Shown in pieces: positions 45,203 to 55,607 of a stretch of DNA of 64,000 nt (position 1 is its first letter; each line of letters starts with the position of its first letter). The position numbers were made by a program, and so were the translations under genes. The stretch comes from Petunia secreta. Taxonomy: Eukaryota; Streptophyta; Magnoliopsida; Solanales; Solanaceae. Under the pieces are notes generated by a model that was given only the letters and a program-made list of their open reading frames with translations, was not told the origin of the DNA and made no database searches. Where the stretch lies: assembly GCA_029990175.1 (NCBI GenBank), contig JARKIP010000005.1:29025501-29089500 (forward strand), in the 5' to 3' direction.

Positions 45203-47773
45203 TTATAACGAGGACGATGCTTCGTCCAATTCACAAACCCAATTTGTAGGCTGGCTTGTAGCCTCAGTTCCACTACGAACAACGGGGCATGTAGTTTTCT
45301 TGTGACCATATCTCTTGTAGTTGCCACATTTATTTATCCTCTTTGGAAGACGTTCCCCAATAGATCGAATCCGGTTAACCCTTCTCCTTCCACGGTTGTT
45401 CGACTTTGGGGGCGGAGGCACTGGATAAAGTATCTCTTCAGCAGGAACGACCCATGATTCTTCAGGAGGCACTGCATTGACAGGCTCTGCATAGGCAAGG
45501 ATGTATGCTTGTGTTGTGTAATATCCAGAAGTGTATTCATACACTCTACTTCCATATTCATCGCCATGCAACCCCCTAATTGCTGCCATAGCATGTACAC
45601 AAGGTAACTGATCAAGATCAAGCTCCCTACATGTACATGTCCTCTCATGTAGATCAACTTCTGCCTCATACCCTGGACTAATGATTTCGAAACCATAAGT
45701 TCCCTTCCTGTTGACAACTAGCTTGTCTCCCACTTCTTTATTCTTCCTTATTTTTATTTCAACGTCTGTGACGCATAAATTTGGGTGGTTGATTAACTTC
45801 ATAGCCCTAGTGTGGAATTTTTCCGCAAAATTCCTACCTATATCCTTCATGAGTGCAGCAATGGGGTATTCTCTTTGCTCCTTCAGCATGGAGTTAATGG
45901 ACTCAGCTATGTTTGATGTCATAACTTGAAACCTATTAAAAAGAATATATATTATAATAACCAAAAGATGTTCCTAACATGGAGCATTAGTTCAGAACAA
46001 CAATAAGAGGTTCGGAACATGAATAGAAAATAAAATTTCTTCATAATGTTCTGGGCACATATGTGTTACGTTCGGAAAGCGTAGTGTGACGTTTGGAACA
46101 TACTGAAAGCAGGCAGTAATATCAGACCTTGTTATTATATTTTACCTGTTTCCTGGGAAATATAATCTGCTCCATCTATGATAGCCAACAACATTTTCAA
46201 GATAATCCGCTACCCTCCAATCAATAGTCCTGATCTCATTCATAGCATCAGTGAACTCCTCTACCCTGTATGCCTTTGCTGCAGTGTAGTATTTATGAAG
46301 ACTGATTCCAAACTGAAACTTTGTTCGGATGCTTTCACCTAGGTGCCACATGCAAACTCCATAGTGTGCAGAAGGAAACACTTGGGCGACCATTTTCGAG
46401 ATGCTCGGATGTCTATCCGAAACAATGCACAACTCTTCACTATCTGAAACTATGCAGCGTAATTGTTCGAAAAAATACTCATATGAGGCATCACACTCTT
46501 TGTCTACAACACAAAAAGCAACAGGGAATACATGACTCATTGCATCCTGAGCAACAGCAGACAACAACACCCCTCCATACTCGCTAGACAAATGTGTACC
46601 GTCAATGGCTAGGACTTTTCTCACGTAAGTAAATCCCCTGATCCACGCTCCATAAGAGAGAAAAAATACAAGAACTTCCCTGTGCTAGAAAGCCTCAAAT
46701 CTGTCTTGGTTCCTGGATTCTTACTCCTAACCATATAGGCATAAGCATCAAGAATTTCAATACCTTTCTCATGTGTTCCCCGTGTCAAAGCTTTTGCAAA
46801 TTGAAAGCTCCTAAGACACTTCCAGTAGCTAACCTTACAACCAAAATCGTTGTTAAGGGACTCCCTGACAGCTTTTGTGGTTGGACCTTTTCCCATTAAA
46901 TATTTACCTTTCATGAACTCACCAATTATATGGGCAGAGGTGTGTGAATTATGACTGGAATGATGTTGGACACCGCATGTGTGCAAGTTATTGTAAACGC
47001 TAATGTAGAACCTATCATTAGTTTTATACCTCATTGCCCTTAACCACCATTTGCATTTCACATCTACACATCTAGCATTAAAAATCTTTGTAGTATTCTT
47101 CAATGCTTTGTAATTAAAACGATGTTTAACTGCTGCAATCTTCAATTAGGTGACCAGTTCTTTCTTATTGGCGACAGTCATACATTTTTCAAAACCTGTG
47201 CCATCGAAGAAGTGAAATATCGGCTCGCTGCTTTGTGTTGGAAACGTAGGGGTATAAATGGCAGGATCTTCCTCTACATATTTTTCTTCCAATTCTTCTT
47301 CTTTTTCTTCATCTACATCTACACCTCCTCTGTCTTCTTCTACCCCTCCTCCTTTGTCTACTTCTACTTCTTCATGTAAGTCATCCAATCGCTGACTACA
47401 ATGCCCTCCACTATTTGGCATTTTTTGGTCATTAGAACCAACACATTCCTCTATCGTAGAAACCACAATTACCCTTAGAGTGTGCCTAGCACCATTACGA
47501 TCAACGTCAGCCATATAATGGCGTACATCATCATCATTTCTTATTGTAACGGGAGGAGTCTTTTGATTTGCAGCAACACTCAGCATGTAAGTAATGCAAA
47601 TGTCCCTCGGATTGTCTCTTATCCCCCAACTTTCGATGAAGTAGAACATCATACGTAACATCTCTAGGCACAAGAATGGGTCTTGACTCTTTAACCTTCG
47701 GAACCCAAGCAAAACATTTAGAACGCTCCACCCATTCACCTTGATAATTAACTCCTAATATAACCTCACCCAT
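45203..47773 (-). pseudogene. MURA-type MULE transposase, copy 1
   Basis: The gene starts MGEVILGVNYQGEW at 47773. An intron at 45933-46145 (CAG|GTAAAA to AATAG) separates two coding exons. In order: an N-terminal region with an acidic Glu/Asp stretch, a MuDR DNA-binding domain (DVKCKWWLRAMRYKTNDRFY, GVQHHSSHNSHTS), and the MULE catalytic domain with Asp in AIDGTHL, Asp in IVSDRHPSI, CMWHL, and Glu in SNIAESINSML after the intron. A SWIM finger follows (CTCRELDLDQLPCVHAM), then a zinc knuckle KCGNYKRYGHKKTTC in which the second Cys is Tyr. One-base frameshifts near 47650 and near 46665 (CTCTCT run before YGAWIRGF) break it. It would cut and join the element ends in the nucleus. Confidence 0.88.
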
Positions 47774-47785
47774 CGATGGTCACCT

Positions 47786-48251
47786 GCAATAAATTGGAAT
47801 GACCAGCTATTAGTATTACTAATATTTATACAGTATGTTCCAAACCTCACTTGCTCGTTTGGAACATCTTCGTTGATGTTCTGAACATCACATTACAGTT
47901 TTTCAATGCTTAATGCAAGATGTTCCAAACCTCACTGTTGCACGTTTGGAATGTCGGATTAGACGTTCTGAACATCACGTTACATTTTTTCGTTGCTTAA
48001 TGCAAGATGTTCCAAACTGCTAATAGAACTCTCAAACATCTACCAGGATGTTCCGAACATCATCTGTGAAAATTCCAATAAATACATACGCCGTGTAAAA
48101 CGCTAGCGATATGTTTTGAATAACAATTACGACCATAGGAACGTCGAAGTGATGTTTTGAATTTCAGGCAGATTGTTCGGATGAACGGAATCCGTAAATC
48201 CTCGAATCAACAAAAACAACTAAAAACATGTTCTAAAGTTAATACACTTAC
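47786..48251 (-). other. Leader intron of the transposase gene, rich in palindromes
   Basis: On the minus strand the donor CTCCG|GTAAGTG (48251) and the acceptor TTATTGCAG (47786) fall 12 bases before the ATG. The intron contains GATGTTCTGAACATC (47875-47889), GACGTTCTGAACATC (about 47961) and GATGTTCCGAACATC (48047-48061). Several GATGTTCCAAAC variants are spaced about 80-90 bp apart. Confidence 0.6.
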
Positions 48252-48755
48252 CGGAGATGACTGGATTGATATGATTAAAATTAGAGTAACAAGATTTCCC
48301 CTTGAATGGATAAGAAACGACCAGATTTAACAAAATGCCGTATAACCCAAATGTGGGTGGTCTCAGCTTGAATTGCCTAAAACTGGAAAGGATATTTAGT
48401 AAATAAGCTCAGCAGCTATGGTGGAATGGGTATTATTTCGATCTACGAAAGGAAGCTTAGCAGCTATGGGGGAACTTTCGGCGGGAATGGAATGGGGAAA
48501 AAATGGAGGGAAAACGGGGGGGGGGGGGGGGGGGGGTGGGGGGTGAGAGGAGAGAGGGAAGCAACTAGGTCAATGGCCAAATTTGGCAAAAAATAAGCTT
48601 TTATACATAGACTATTGTGTAACTTACAAAACATTGGGGTTGAAATGTTAGATAGTTAATACCACTAATTAAATGAGGACCTTAGATTTCATGTTTAAAA
48701 CTTGAGCCTTTTTCCACTCAAAAAACACTTGGGGAGTCCTGCCAAGCCAAAGCCC
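48252..48755 (-). promoter_or_regulatory. Upstream region of the transposase and right MULE end
   Basis: It contains the presumed first noncoding exon and promoter of the transposase. A 21-bp G run (48516-48536) and a purine-rich tract follow. No gene is present. Confidence 0.4.
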
Positions 48756-49037
48756 CTACTTGCATGTGGATATCCTTTTGTCCTTTTTCCATTTTTTTTT
48801 GTGAAATCACTTTCATTTAATAATCGATATGACTAAGTGTAGTTGTTTCCATTATTGATCAAGATTATATGTAAGGTTTATTTGCACACTTACTAATAAA
48901 TTTATATCCTTCAAAGAATAAGTAACTAACTTGGGTCTTTCACCTTTGTGTTCATCTTTGTATTACTTGATTATTATGTCTTAAACATATGTTTCAAATT
49001 GTAAGATTACATTGAAGAAACAAATTAATTAGAGTGC

Positions 49038-49345
49038 TGTTGATAAGTGAATTCAGTAGTAATCAAAGTATTTGTGTGCTAAGGCGTGAGAATGATAGAG
49101 AGTTTAGAGAGAAAATATGGTAGTTCTTTCAATTAGAAAAGTGGAAACTGTCTAACGATTACACTTGTAGTGATATTTATATACTAAGCTAACCTATCAA
49201 ACTAAACTAATTAACCTCTATTTAGTTAAATAAAATACAGCTCATAACTAACTTCTACACTATACAGCCGTCATACATTCACTACGTGACCTCATCACGG
49301 ACTAGTTTGTTACTCTCATTTTGCTCACAGCTTGCATTCTCAACA
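49038..49345 (-). repeat. Copia 3' LTR
   Basis: 308 bp, TGTTGATAAGTG to TTCTCAACA. It differs from the other LTR by roughly a dozen substitutions by eye. Confidence 0.93.
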
Positions 49346-49362
49346 CTCCCCCTCAAGCTGTG
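49346..49362 (-). other. Copia polypurine tract
   Basis: On the element's strand CAGCTTGAGGGGGAG directly precedes the LTR, the characteristic copia tract. Confidence 0.8.
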
Positions 49363-50850
49363 TCCAGGGAACAAGTTCTTTAATCCCATTCTCTCTAGCA
49401 ATCCATAATGTTGTAGCTTCCCTAATGCCTTAGTTAATATATCTGCCTGCTGCGTTTTTGTTGAAACATGCCTTGTCTGGATCAATCCCAGCTGTATCTT
49501 TTCTCTAATGAAGTGACAATCTATCTCAATATGCTTTGTTCTTTCAATGATAGATTGGATTAGCTGCTATTTCTAGCGTAGCTTTGCTATCACAATATAA
49601 GTCTACTGGGAGGTTCAACTTCACTCCTAGCTCTTTCAATAACCCTGCCAACCAAGTAATTTCTGCAACCGTTGTAGCCATGCTTCTATATTCCGACTCC
49701 GCCGAGCTCCTAGAAACTGTGTTGTTTCTTAGATTTTCACGAAATAAGTGAATCACCCAGTTTAACTATATAGCCTGTCACTGATCTTCTTGACATTGGA
49801 CAGGCTGCCCAATCTGCGTCACAGTATGCAACCATGTTGTTCACTTCCTTGGATGACATCAAGAGCCCCAAACCTGGGGCATTCTTCAAATATTTCACCA
49901 CTCTTATTGGTGAATCCATGTGCGAGACTTTTGGATTCTTCATGAATTAGCTAAGTGTCTGAACAGCATATGATATATTCGGTCTTGTTATTATCAAATA
50001 CAACAGTTTGCCTATTAATCTCTGATATCTTCCTGGGTCTTTTAAGACAGCATCTCCTCTCAGTTTCAAATGTATATCATACTCTAATGAAGTCAACCTC
50101 TGATTTGGCTCGAGAGGTGTGCTGGCTGGCTTCGCACCGGTGAGTCCCATGTCTGGAATAAGCTCCAGAGTGTATTTTCTGTGACACATAACTATACCAT
50201 CTCTTGATCTTGCAATTTCAAGACCAAGGAAGTACCTTAATTTTCCCAGATCCTTGATCTTGAATTTGCATTGCAGTGCTGTCTTAGCTTCCTAAATCAG
50301 CCCATCATCATTACCAGTGAACAAAAGATCATCCACATATACCAAAATAATAGCAACTTTAGAACCCAACCTCTTTGTGAAGAGTGAGTAATCATAGTGG
50401 CTCTAGACAAACCTGAGGCTATCAAGGTTTGAGTGAGTTTAATATTCCACTGTCTTGATGCCTGTTTAAGCCCATACAAAGATTTCTCTAACTTGCATAC
50501 TATATTCGCCCCCTGTTTAGGAAAGCTTTGTGGAATTGACATGTACACCTCCTCTATGAGATCACCCTGGATGAATGCATTATAAACATCCATTTGAAAC
50601 AACTTCCATCCTCTAGCTGCTGCTATTGCTATCACCCCTAACTGTGACCATCTTAGCAATGGGAGAAAAAGTTTCTTTGTAATCCAAACCTTCCATTTGC
50701 TTGTACCCTTTTGTGACCAATCTTGCTTTATATCTCTCCACTTCACCATTAGCCTTGTATTTAATTTTGTACACCCATTTAGAACCAATAGGAACTTTCC
50801 CTTTTGGTAGTAGAACTAGTCTCCAAGTTTTGTTATCATTTAGTGCCTAC
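49363..50850 (-). pseudogene. Copia reverse transcriptase and RNase H
   Basis: RT begins near 50850. It has WKLFQMDVYNAFIQGDLIEE, CKLEKSLYGLKQASRQW and, in a shifted frame near 50330, the YVDDLLFTGND active site. A GLTGAKPASTPLEPNQRL and GRYQRLIGKLLYL thumb segment follows at 49947-50189. RNase H has AYCDADWAACP, SRSSAESEYRSMATT, DLYCDSKATLEIAAN and, after a one-base insertion near 49555, the terminal HIEIDCHFIR. At least four frame breaks are present. Confidence 0.9.
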
Positions 50851-52740
50851 AACTCTTGATTCATAGCCGCTACCCATTTTTCATCTTGAACTGCTTCATT
50901 ATAACTTTGTGGTTCAATGAGAATAGAAAACGTGGAGAAGTATATCCTGTAAGACCCTGAGATAGCTGCAGAGCTCATATATTTTTCCATGGGATAAGCA
51001 CATGTCTGATTTGCACCTTTGTCTGTCACAAAATTCTGCATCCAAGCAGGCTGCTTTGTGATCCTGATGGACTTTCTTACATCAGTCTGATTTGTGTCAC
51101 TATTTGATGGTATATTATGATCTGCAGTGTGCAAGTTTAATCTGCTTGATTCAGCTGGTTCCTCATGGTGAGACCGCAACTGATTATCAAAATAGAGTGG
51201 TGCTGCCACTTCTGATTCCTGCTCATTTTTTGAAAGGGACACATTTTCCCTAAAGATAACATCTCTACTAAAAAAGAAAGTCTGTGTGTCTATATTGTAT
51301 AGTTTATACCCTTTTTGTGAAGAAGAGTATCCCATCATGATGGAGACCATTGCTCTTGAATCAAACTTATCTCCCGTATTGGTGTTAGTTGCAAAACATA
51401 GGCATCTAAATACTCTTAAATGAGTAAGATTTGGTTTCCTCGAATATAACTTCTCAAAAGGAGGCTTGCCTCCCAATACTTTTAATGACATCCTATTTAT
51501 CAAGTAGACTGCTGTTTCAATGCATAGTGTCCAGAATTTTGGTGGTATATGTCCTTGTATTTAAGTACTCAAGCTATTTCTAAAATATGCCTATGTTTTC
51601 ATTCTACCACCCCATTTTGTTGGGGTGTGTATACACATGAAGTTTGGTGCACAATGTCCAAAGACTTGAATAAGGCTCAACATTCATTGTTGACAAACTC
51701 AGTACCATTATTACTTCTCAACACTCTTATACATGAACTGAATTGATTCTGAATATTGCTGATAAACTCTTTCAACAAAACAATCACATCACTTTTCACC
51801 CTCATCGTATACACCCAAGTCATTCTACTAAAATCATCAACTATTGTGAGGAAAAATCTGTTCCCATCATAAGAGGCTACTTTATATGGCCCCCAGACCT
51901 CCAAATGAACTAGATCAAAAGCCTTGAAAGATTTACTACTGCTCAAAATGAACGGTAATCTGCATAGCCTTGCTTGAGGACACCCCAAACATTTCTTCAG
52001 TTTATCTTCAACCTCTTTATTATTTAGTAACAACATTCTCTTCATCATCTCACAAGGTGCATTGCCAAGTCTTTTGTGCCATATTTCTGCATCTGCTTCT
52101 ACTTGCAAAGCTGCCCGACAACTTGTTATTTTGGTTTGTGTTTTCTCTTTTTCTGAGAAAGCATAAAGACCTCCTTGTTCTTTACCAGTTAGCATCACCT
52201 TCCCAGTAAGAAGGTCCTGCAAGACAAAATGATCAGGATAGAAAACTACACTACATCCTAGCTCCTTTGTCAATTTGGAGACTGAAAGCAAGTTATGCTT
52301 AAACTTAGGAACACACAGCACATTTGAGATTTCTCCCTGCAACATTTTATACTTTCCAACATGTGTAATGGCTGCGACATCCCCATTTGGTAAATGAACT
52401 TTCCCTTTTTCAACCATTTTAGGATCATAGTTAGATAGCATCGAAGAATCACAAACCATATGATTTGTTGCACCCGAATCCATAATCCAATTATTACCTT
52501 TATTAGTCACCATAAATGCACTAATTATACCTGACACTGTACCTGCCATGTTCACAGCTGCAGCATCACTATTGTATTGTTCATTTTCCTTGTTGATCAG
52601 CCTGAGAATTTGATTAAATTGCGCTGGAGTAAACATGTCATTTCCACCATGTGGCTGAGCATATTGTGCTGGTAGTTGCTCATTTCCTGAACTCAAGTTT
52701 ACATTCTCATGAATTTTAGCGTTGGCATCATCATTTCCAA
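50847..52740 (-). pseudogene. Copia protease and integrase
   Basis: The protease is at WIMDSGATNHMVCDSSML (52494 region), with Asp-Ser-Gly-Ala at the active site. Pre-integrase HKRLGNAP and a CLGCPQARLCRLPF zinc segment follow. The integrase core has Asp in TIVDDFSRMTWVYT, but the second catalytic position reads RSNNGTEF where copia elements normally have TDNG, so the Asp is Asn. The frame breaks near 51680 and the remainder continues at 50847-51503 (GGKPPFEKLYSRKPNLTHLR). Confidence 0.88.
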
Positions 52741-53799
52741 AAACTACATTGTTTGCGCCACCTCTTCTTCTTCCCCTATAGTCATTGCGATTGGAACTGT
52801 AGTCATTCTGATTCTGATTTCGAAGCCAAGGATTGAGTTTCCAGCATCCATCTCGATATGTCCTTTGATCCTACAGTGATCACAGAACAAATTATTCTTT
52901 CTTCCCCTATGATTGCCTTCATTATCTCCTCTAGCAGTAAAGAAGGCTCCTGGATTAGAATCCCCTGCAGCGTGTGCACTTCCTATGCCTCGCATCCTCT
53001 GATTTTCAATCTACATCAACATCCCATATGCCTGATTAACTGATGGGATGGAGACGGTAATAAGAATTTGATTCCTTGCCGCATCATAAGAGTCATTTAG
53101 GCCTCCTAAAAATTGCAATAGTTTTTGCTGCCACATCTGGTCAGCATAGGTCTTAGAACCATGACATTCACAAGTTGGTGGAGGGACTAAAGCTTCAAAC
53201 TCATCCCAAAGTAGCTTGAGTTTAGTGAAATGCTGTGAGATACTAGCAGTTCATTGAGAAATTGTGGAGATTTCCTGATGAATTTGATACACTCTCGAGG
53301 GGTTAATTTTATCGAATCTCTCCTTCAAATCTTCCCATACAACACAAGCATCATTTGTATACACCATGCTTCCTAGTAATTCTTTCGATACAGTGTTCAT
53401 AATCCATGCCAAAATGAGTGCATTACATCTCTCCCACTGATCACTCCACACTTCATCATAGTTATCCTTTCGGCAAGTACCAGAAATAAATCCTAGCTTG
53501 TTCTTAGCTCGTAAAGCATTCTTCATTAACCGACTCCACAAGGCATAATTCTCCATCCCAGTCAATTGAATTGAAATAAGCAAGGATCCAGGAGTATCAG
53601 AATCATGAATGTACAGCGGGTGATTATGATCAATTACAATTGTATCACCTTGAGTTTGTCGAGTATTAGCCATGGAGGATTGGGGATTCACCATTGCTAC
53701 TATTCTAGAAGCTTCGTAGGTCAAATAACTGCTATTATGATGTACTATATTGTTCTTCTCCGAAACTCGATGTAATTCCCCGACGAAAACTCCGATCAA
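52741..53799 (-). pseudogene. Copia gag
   Basis: The N-terminal gag domain reads ISIQLTGMENYALWSRLMKN, LGFISGTCRKDN and SDQWERCNALILAWIMNTVS, then ERFDKINPSRVYQIHQEIST, at 53251-53740. A stop (tga) ends that frame. A CX2CX4H zinc-knuckle start (CDHCRIKGHIEMD) lies near 52860. It would form the particle capsid. Confidence 0.85.
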
Positions 53800-53883
53800 A
53801 TCGCCAGTCAGAATTAGGGCATAAAACCTAGCTCCGATGGAAAAGAAAACTCTGTAAAACTACTGATCCGCCATTGCCGTGGG

Positions 53884-53895
53884 GCTCTGATACCA
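53884..53895 (-). other. Copia primer-binding site
   Basis: The reverse strand reads TGGTATCAGAGC directly at the 5' LTR edge, complementary to initiator tRNA-Met. Confidence 0.92.
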
Positions 53896-54203
53896 TGTTG
53901 ATAACTGAATTCAGTAGTAATCAGAGTATTTGTGAGCTAAGGCATGAGAATGATAGAGAGTTTAGAGAGAAAATATGGTAGTTCTCTGAATTAAGAAAAT
54001 GGAAACTGTCTAACTATTACACTTGTAGTGATATTTATATACTAAGCTAGCCTAACAAACTAAAATAATTAACCTCTATTTAGTAAAATAAAATACAGCT
54101 CATAACTAACTTCTACACTATACAGCTGTCATACATTCACTACGTGACCTCATCACGGACTAGTTTGTTACTCTCATTTTGATCACAGCTTGCATTCTCA
54201 ACA
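53896..54203 (-). repeat. Copia 5' LTR
   Basis: 308 bp, TGTTGATAACTG to TTCTCAACA, followed by the second AGTGC target duplication. Confidence 0.93.
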
Positions 54204-54486
54204 AGTGCTTTAATAGTTCAACAGGTTAACAAACTTCTTGGTTATATATATATATATTAACAATTTATTACCTAAGCATTCTAGCATAGTATGCCTTGAG
54301 TATAACATTTGTCTTTAATTACTTATAATTTATATGACGTGCCGTCACAAGTTCAATTTGTCCAAAACAATGATTAGGGAACGCACAAAACAGGAAAAAT
54401 CTAACATTTGATCATAATAATGCATCATGTTTGTTTGTCCACGCATGTGCACCGACGCATCAAAAGAGGCGTGACAAGATCTATAA

Positions 54487-54843
54487 GGGGCCGTTTGGTA
54501 GAGAAACGAATAATACATGGGTTAACAATATATGTATTAATAATGCAGGGACTAGTAATGCATAGATTAATAATGCATGAATTGTTTTTAGTCATATATT
54601 TGGTTCATTGTATTAAAACTTTGATAAACATTGTATAACTTAAACTTGTGTTTACTATAAAATTGTATAAATTTTTTTTTTTCAATTATACCCTTGAATT
54701 CTTATCCATGTATTAAAAACAATGGTTTGAGGGTGGGTATTTTTGTCATTTTATTGTTTATCCATGTATTAGTAAACATGGTATTACTAATAACAATACA
54801 TGGATTAATAGTACCTAATTGAATTTGACTACCAAACAAAGAA
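54487..54843. mobile_element. Tourist-like (PIF/Harbinger) MITE
   Basis: The ends GGGGCCGTTTGGTAG and, inverted, TTCTTTGTTTGGTAG are flanked by TAA (54484-54486 and 54844-54846). It is 357 bp, AT-rich, with internal palindromic copies of ATCCATGTATTA and no coding region. Confidence 0.65.
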
Positions 54844-55607
54844 TAAAACTTGTGAGAATGGGCATTCAGGAACCTCTTAAGTCTTTTTTGGCATCTCGCC
54901 TTTTCTTTTCTATTTTCTTTTTTTTCTAAAGCTGATTAGGATTAATCAGGGACTGAATTAATATTTTTAAAACTTGAGGGTCGTTCTTAAAACATACAAA
55001 TTAATCATTTCAAACATTGGGAACAACATAACCCCCTACCCCCGCTCTCTCTTCTTCCATCACTTCACTTCTTCTTCTCTTGCACGAAATCTCAACCAAA
55101 TTTCTCTCAACTTCTCTGTGATTTTTCAAGGAATCCGACCAGCAATACAACAAAGTATTTTAAATATAAAAGGTAAACAACGTTATGATTATTTAAACTG
55201 TGGTGTAAATCTTAAACCTAGGTTTTTTTTTTTTAATTTCTTCATCAACAGTGATTAACGCTGCTTTGAGTGTTTCTTTTTGTACAAAAAGTGTAATATT
55301 GTGTTGAAATAGAATGGCATTATGTATTTTAATGGGTAAAGTAGTTTCAAACTACAAAGAGAATTTCTGATGTTTAACTAAAATTTTTAGGCTTTTTACA
55401 TTTATTGATTAAATTGTGATGATTTTTAGATTTTCTATGAACCAACGCTGCTTTATTTAGTTGCAAATAGAAGTTATTGCTGTTATGTGTCTTGATGTTC
55501 CGAGCATCATAGTAGCTTCACAACAGTTCATATAAGGTTCTAAACATCTCATTGAATGTTCATGATTGTCTGTAACTAAATTTTGTATCCCCTTATTTTG
55601 TAGAAAA

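Larger units (their letters stand above)
33724..48755. mobile_element. Large VANDAL-like MULE, copy 1 (about 15 kb)
   Basis: This element is defined by content and by comparison with copy 2 (54862 onward). It contains a MURA-type transposase on the minus strand, a convergent DUF1985/Ulp1-like gene on the plus strand, four small genes and a 51-bp tandem array. Homology with copy 2 starts near AAGTCTTTTTTGGCA (33739 and 54879), perhaps 15 bp earlier. Candidate target duplications TACTTGCGTG (33714-33723) and TACTTGCATG (48756-48765) suggest the ends. No long TIR is visible, as in non-TIR MULEs. The exact ends remain uncertain. Confidence 0.7.
49038..54203 (-). mobile_element. Ty1/copia retrotransposon, full length but mutated
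   Basis: LTRs of 308 bp each (49038-49345 and 53896-54203), TGTTGA...TCAACA, are flanked by a perfect AGTGC target duplication (49033-49037 and 54204-54208). On the minus strand the order is primer site, gag, protease, integrase, RT, RNase H, polypurine tract, which is the copia order. Coding regions have frameshifts and stops, so it is not autonomous now. It lies between the two large MULE copies. Confidence 0.95.

Noticed and set aside
48516..48536. 21-bp G run (and 17-bp G run at 9558-9574) as a functional G-quadruplex element
   Set aside because: Single homopolymers in decayed TE sequence; length may also be affected by sequencing, and no multi-tract G4 pattern is conserved in the second MULE copy.
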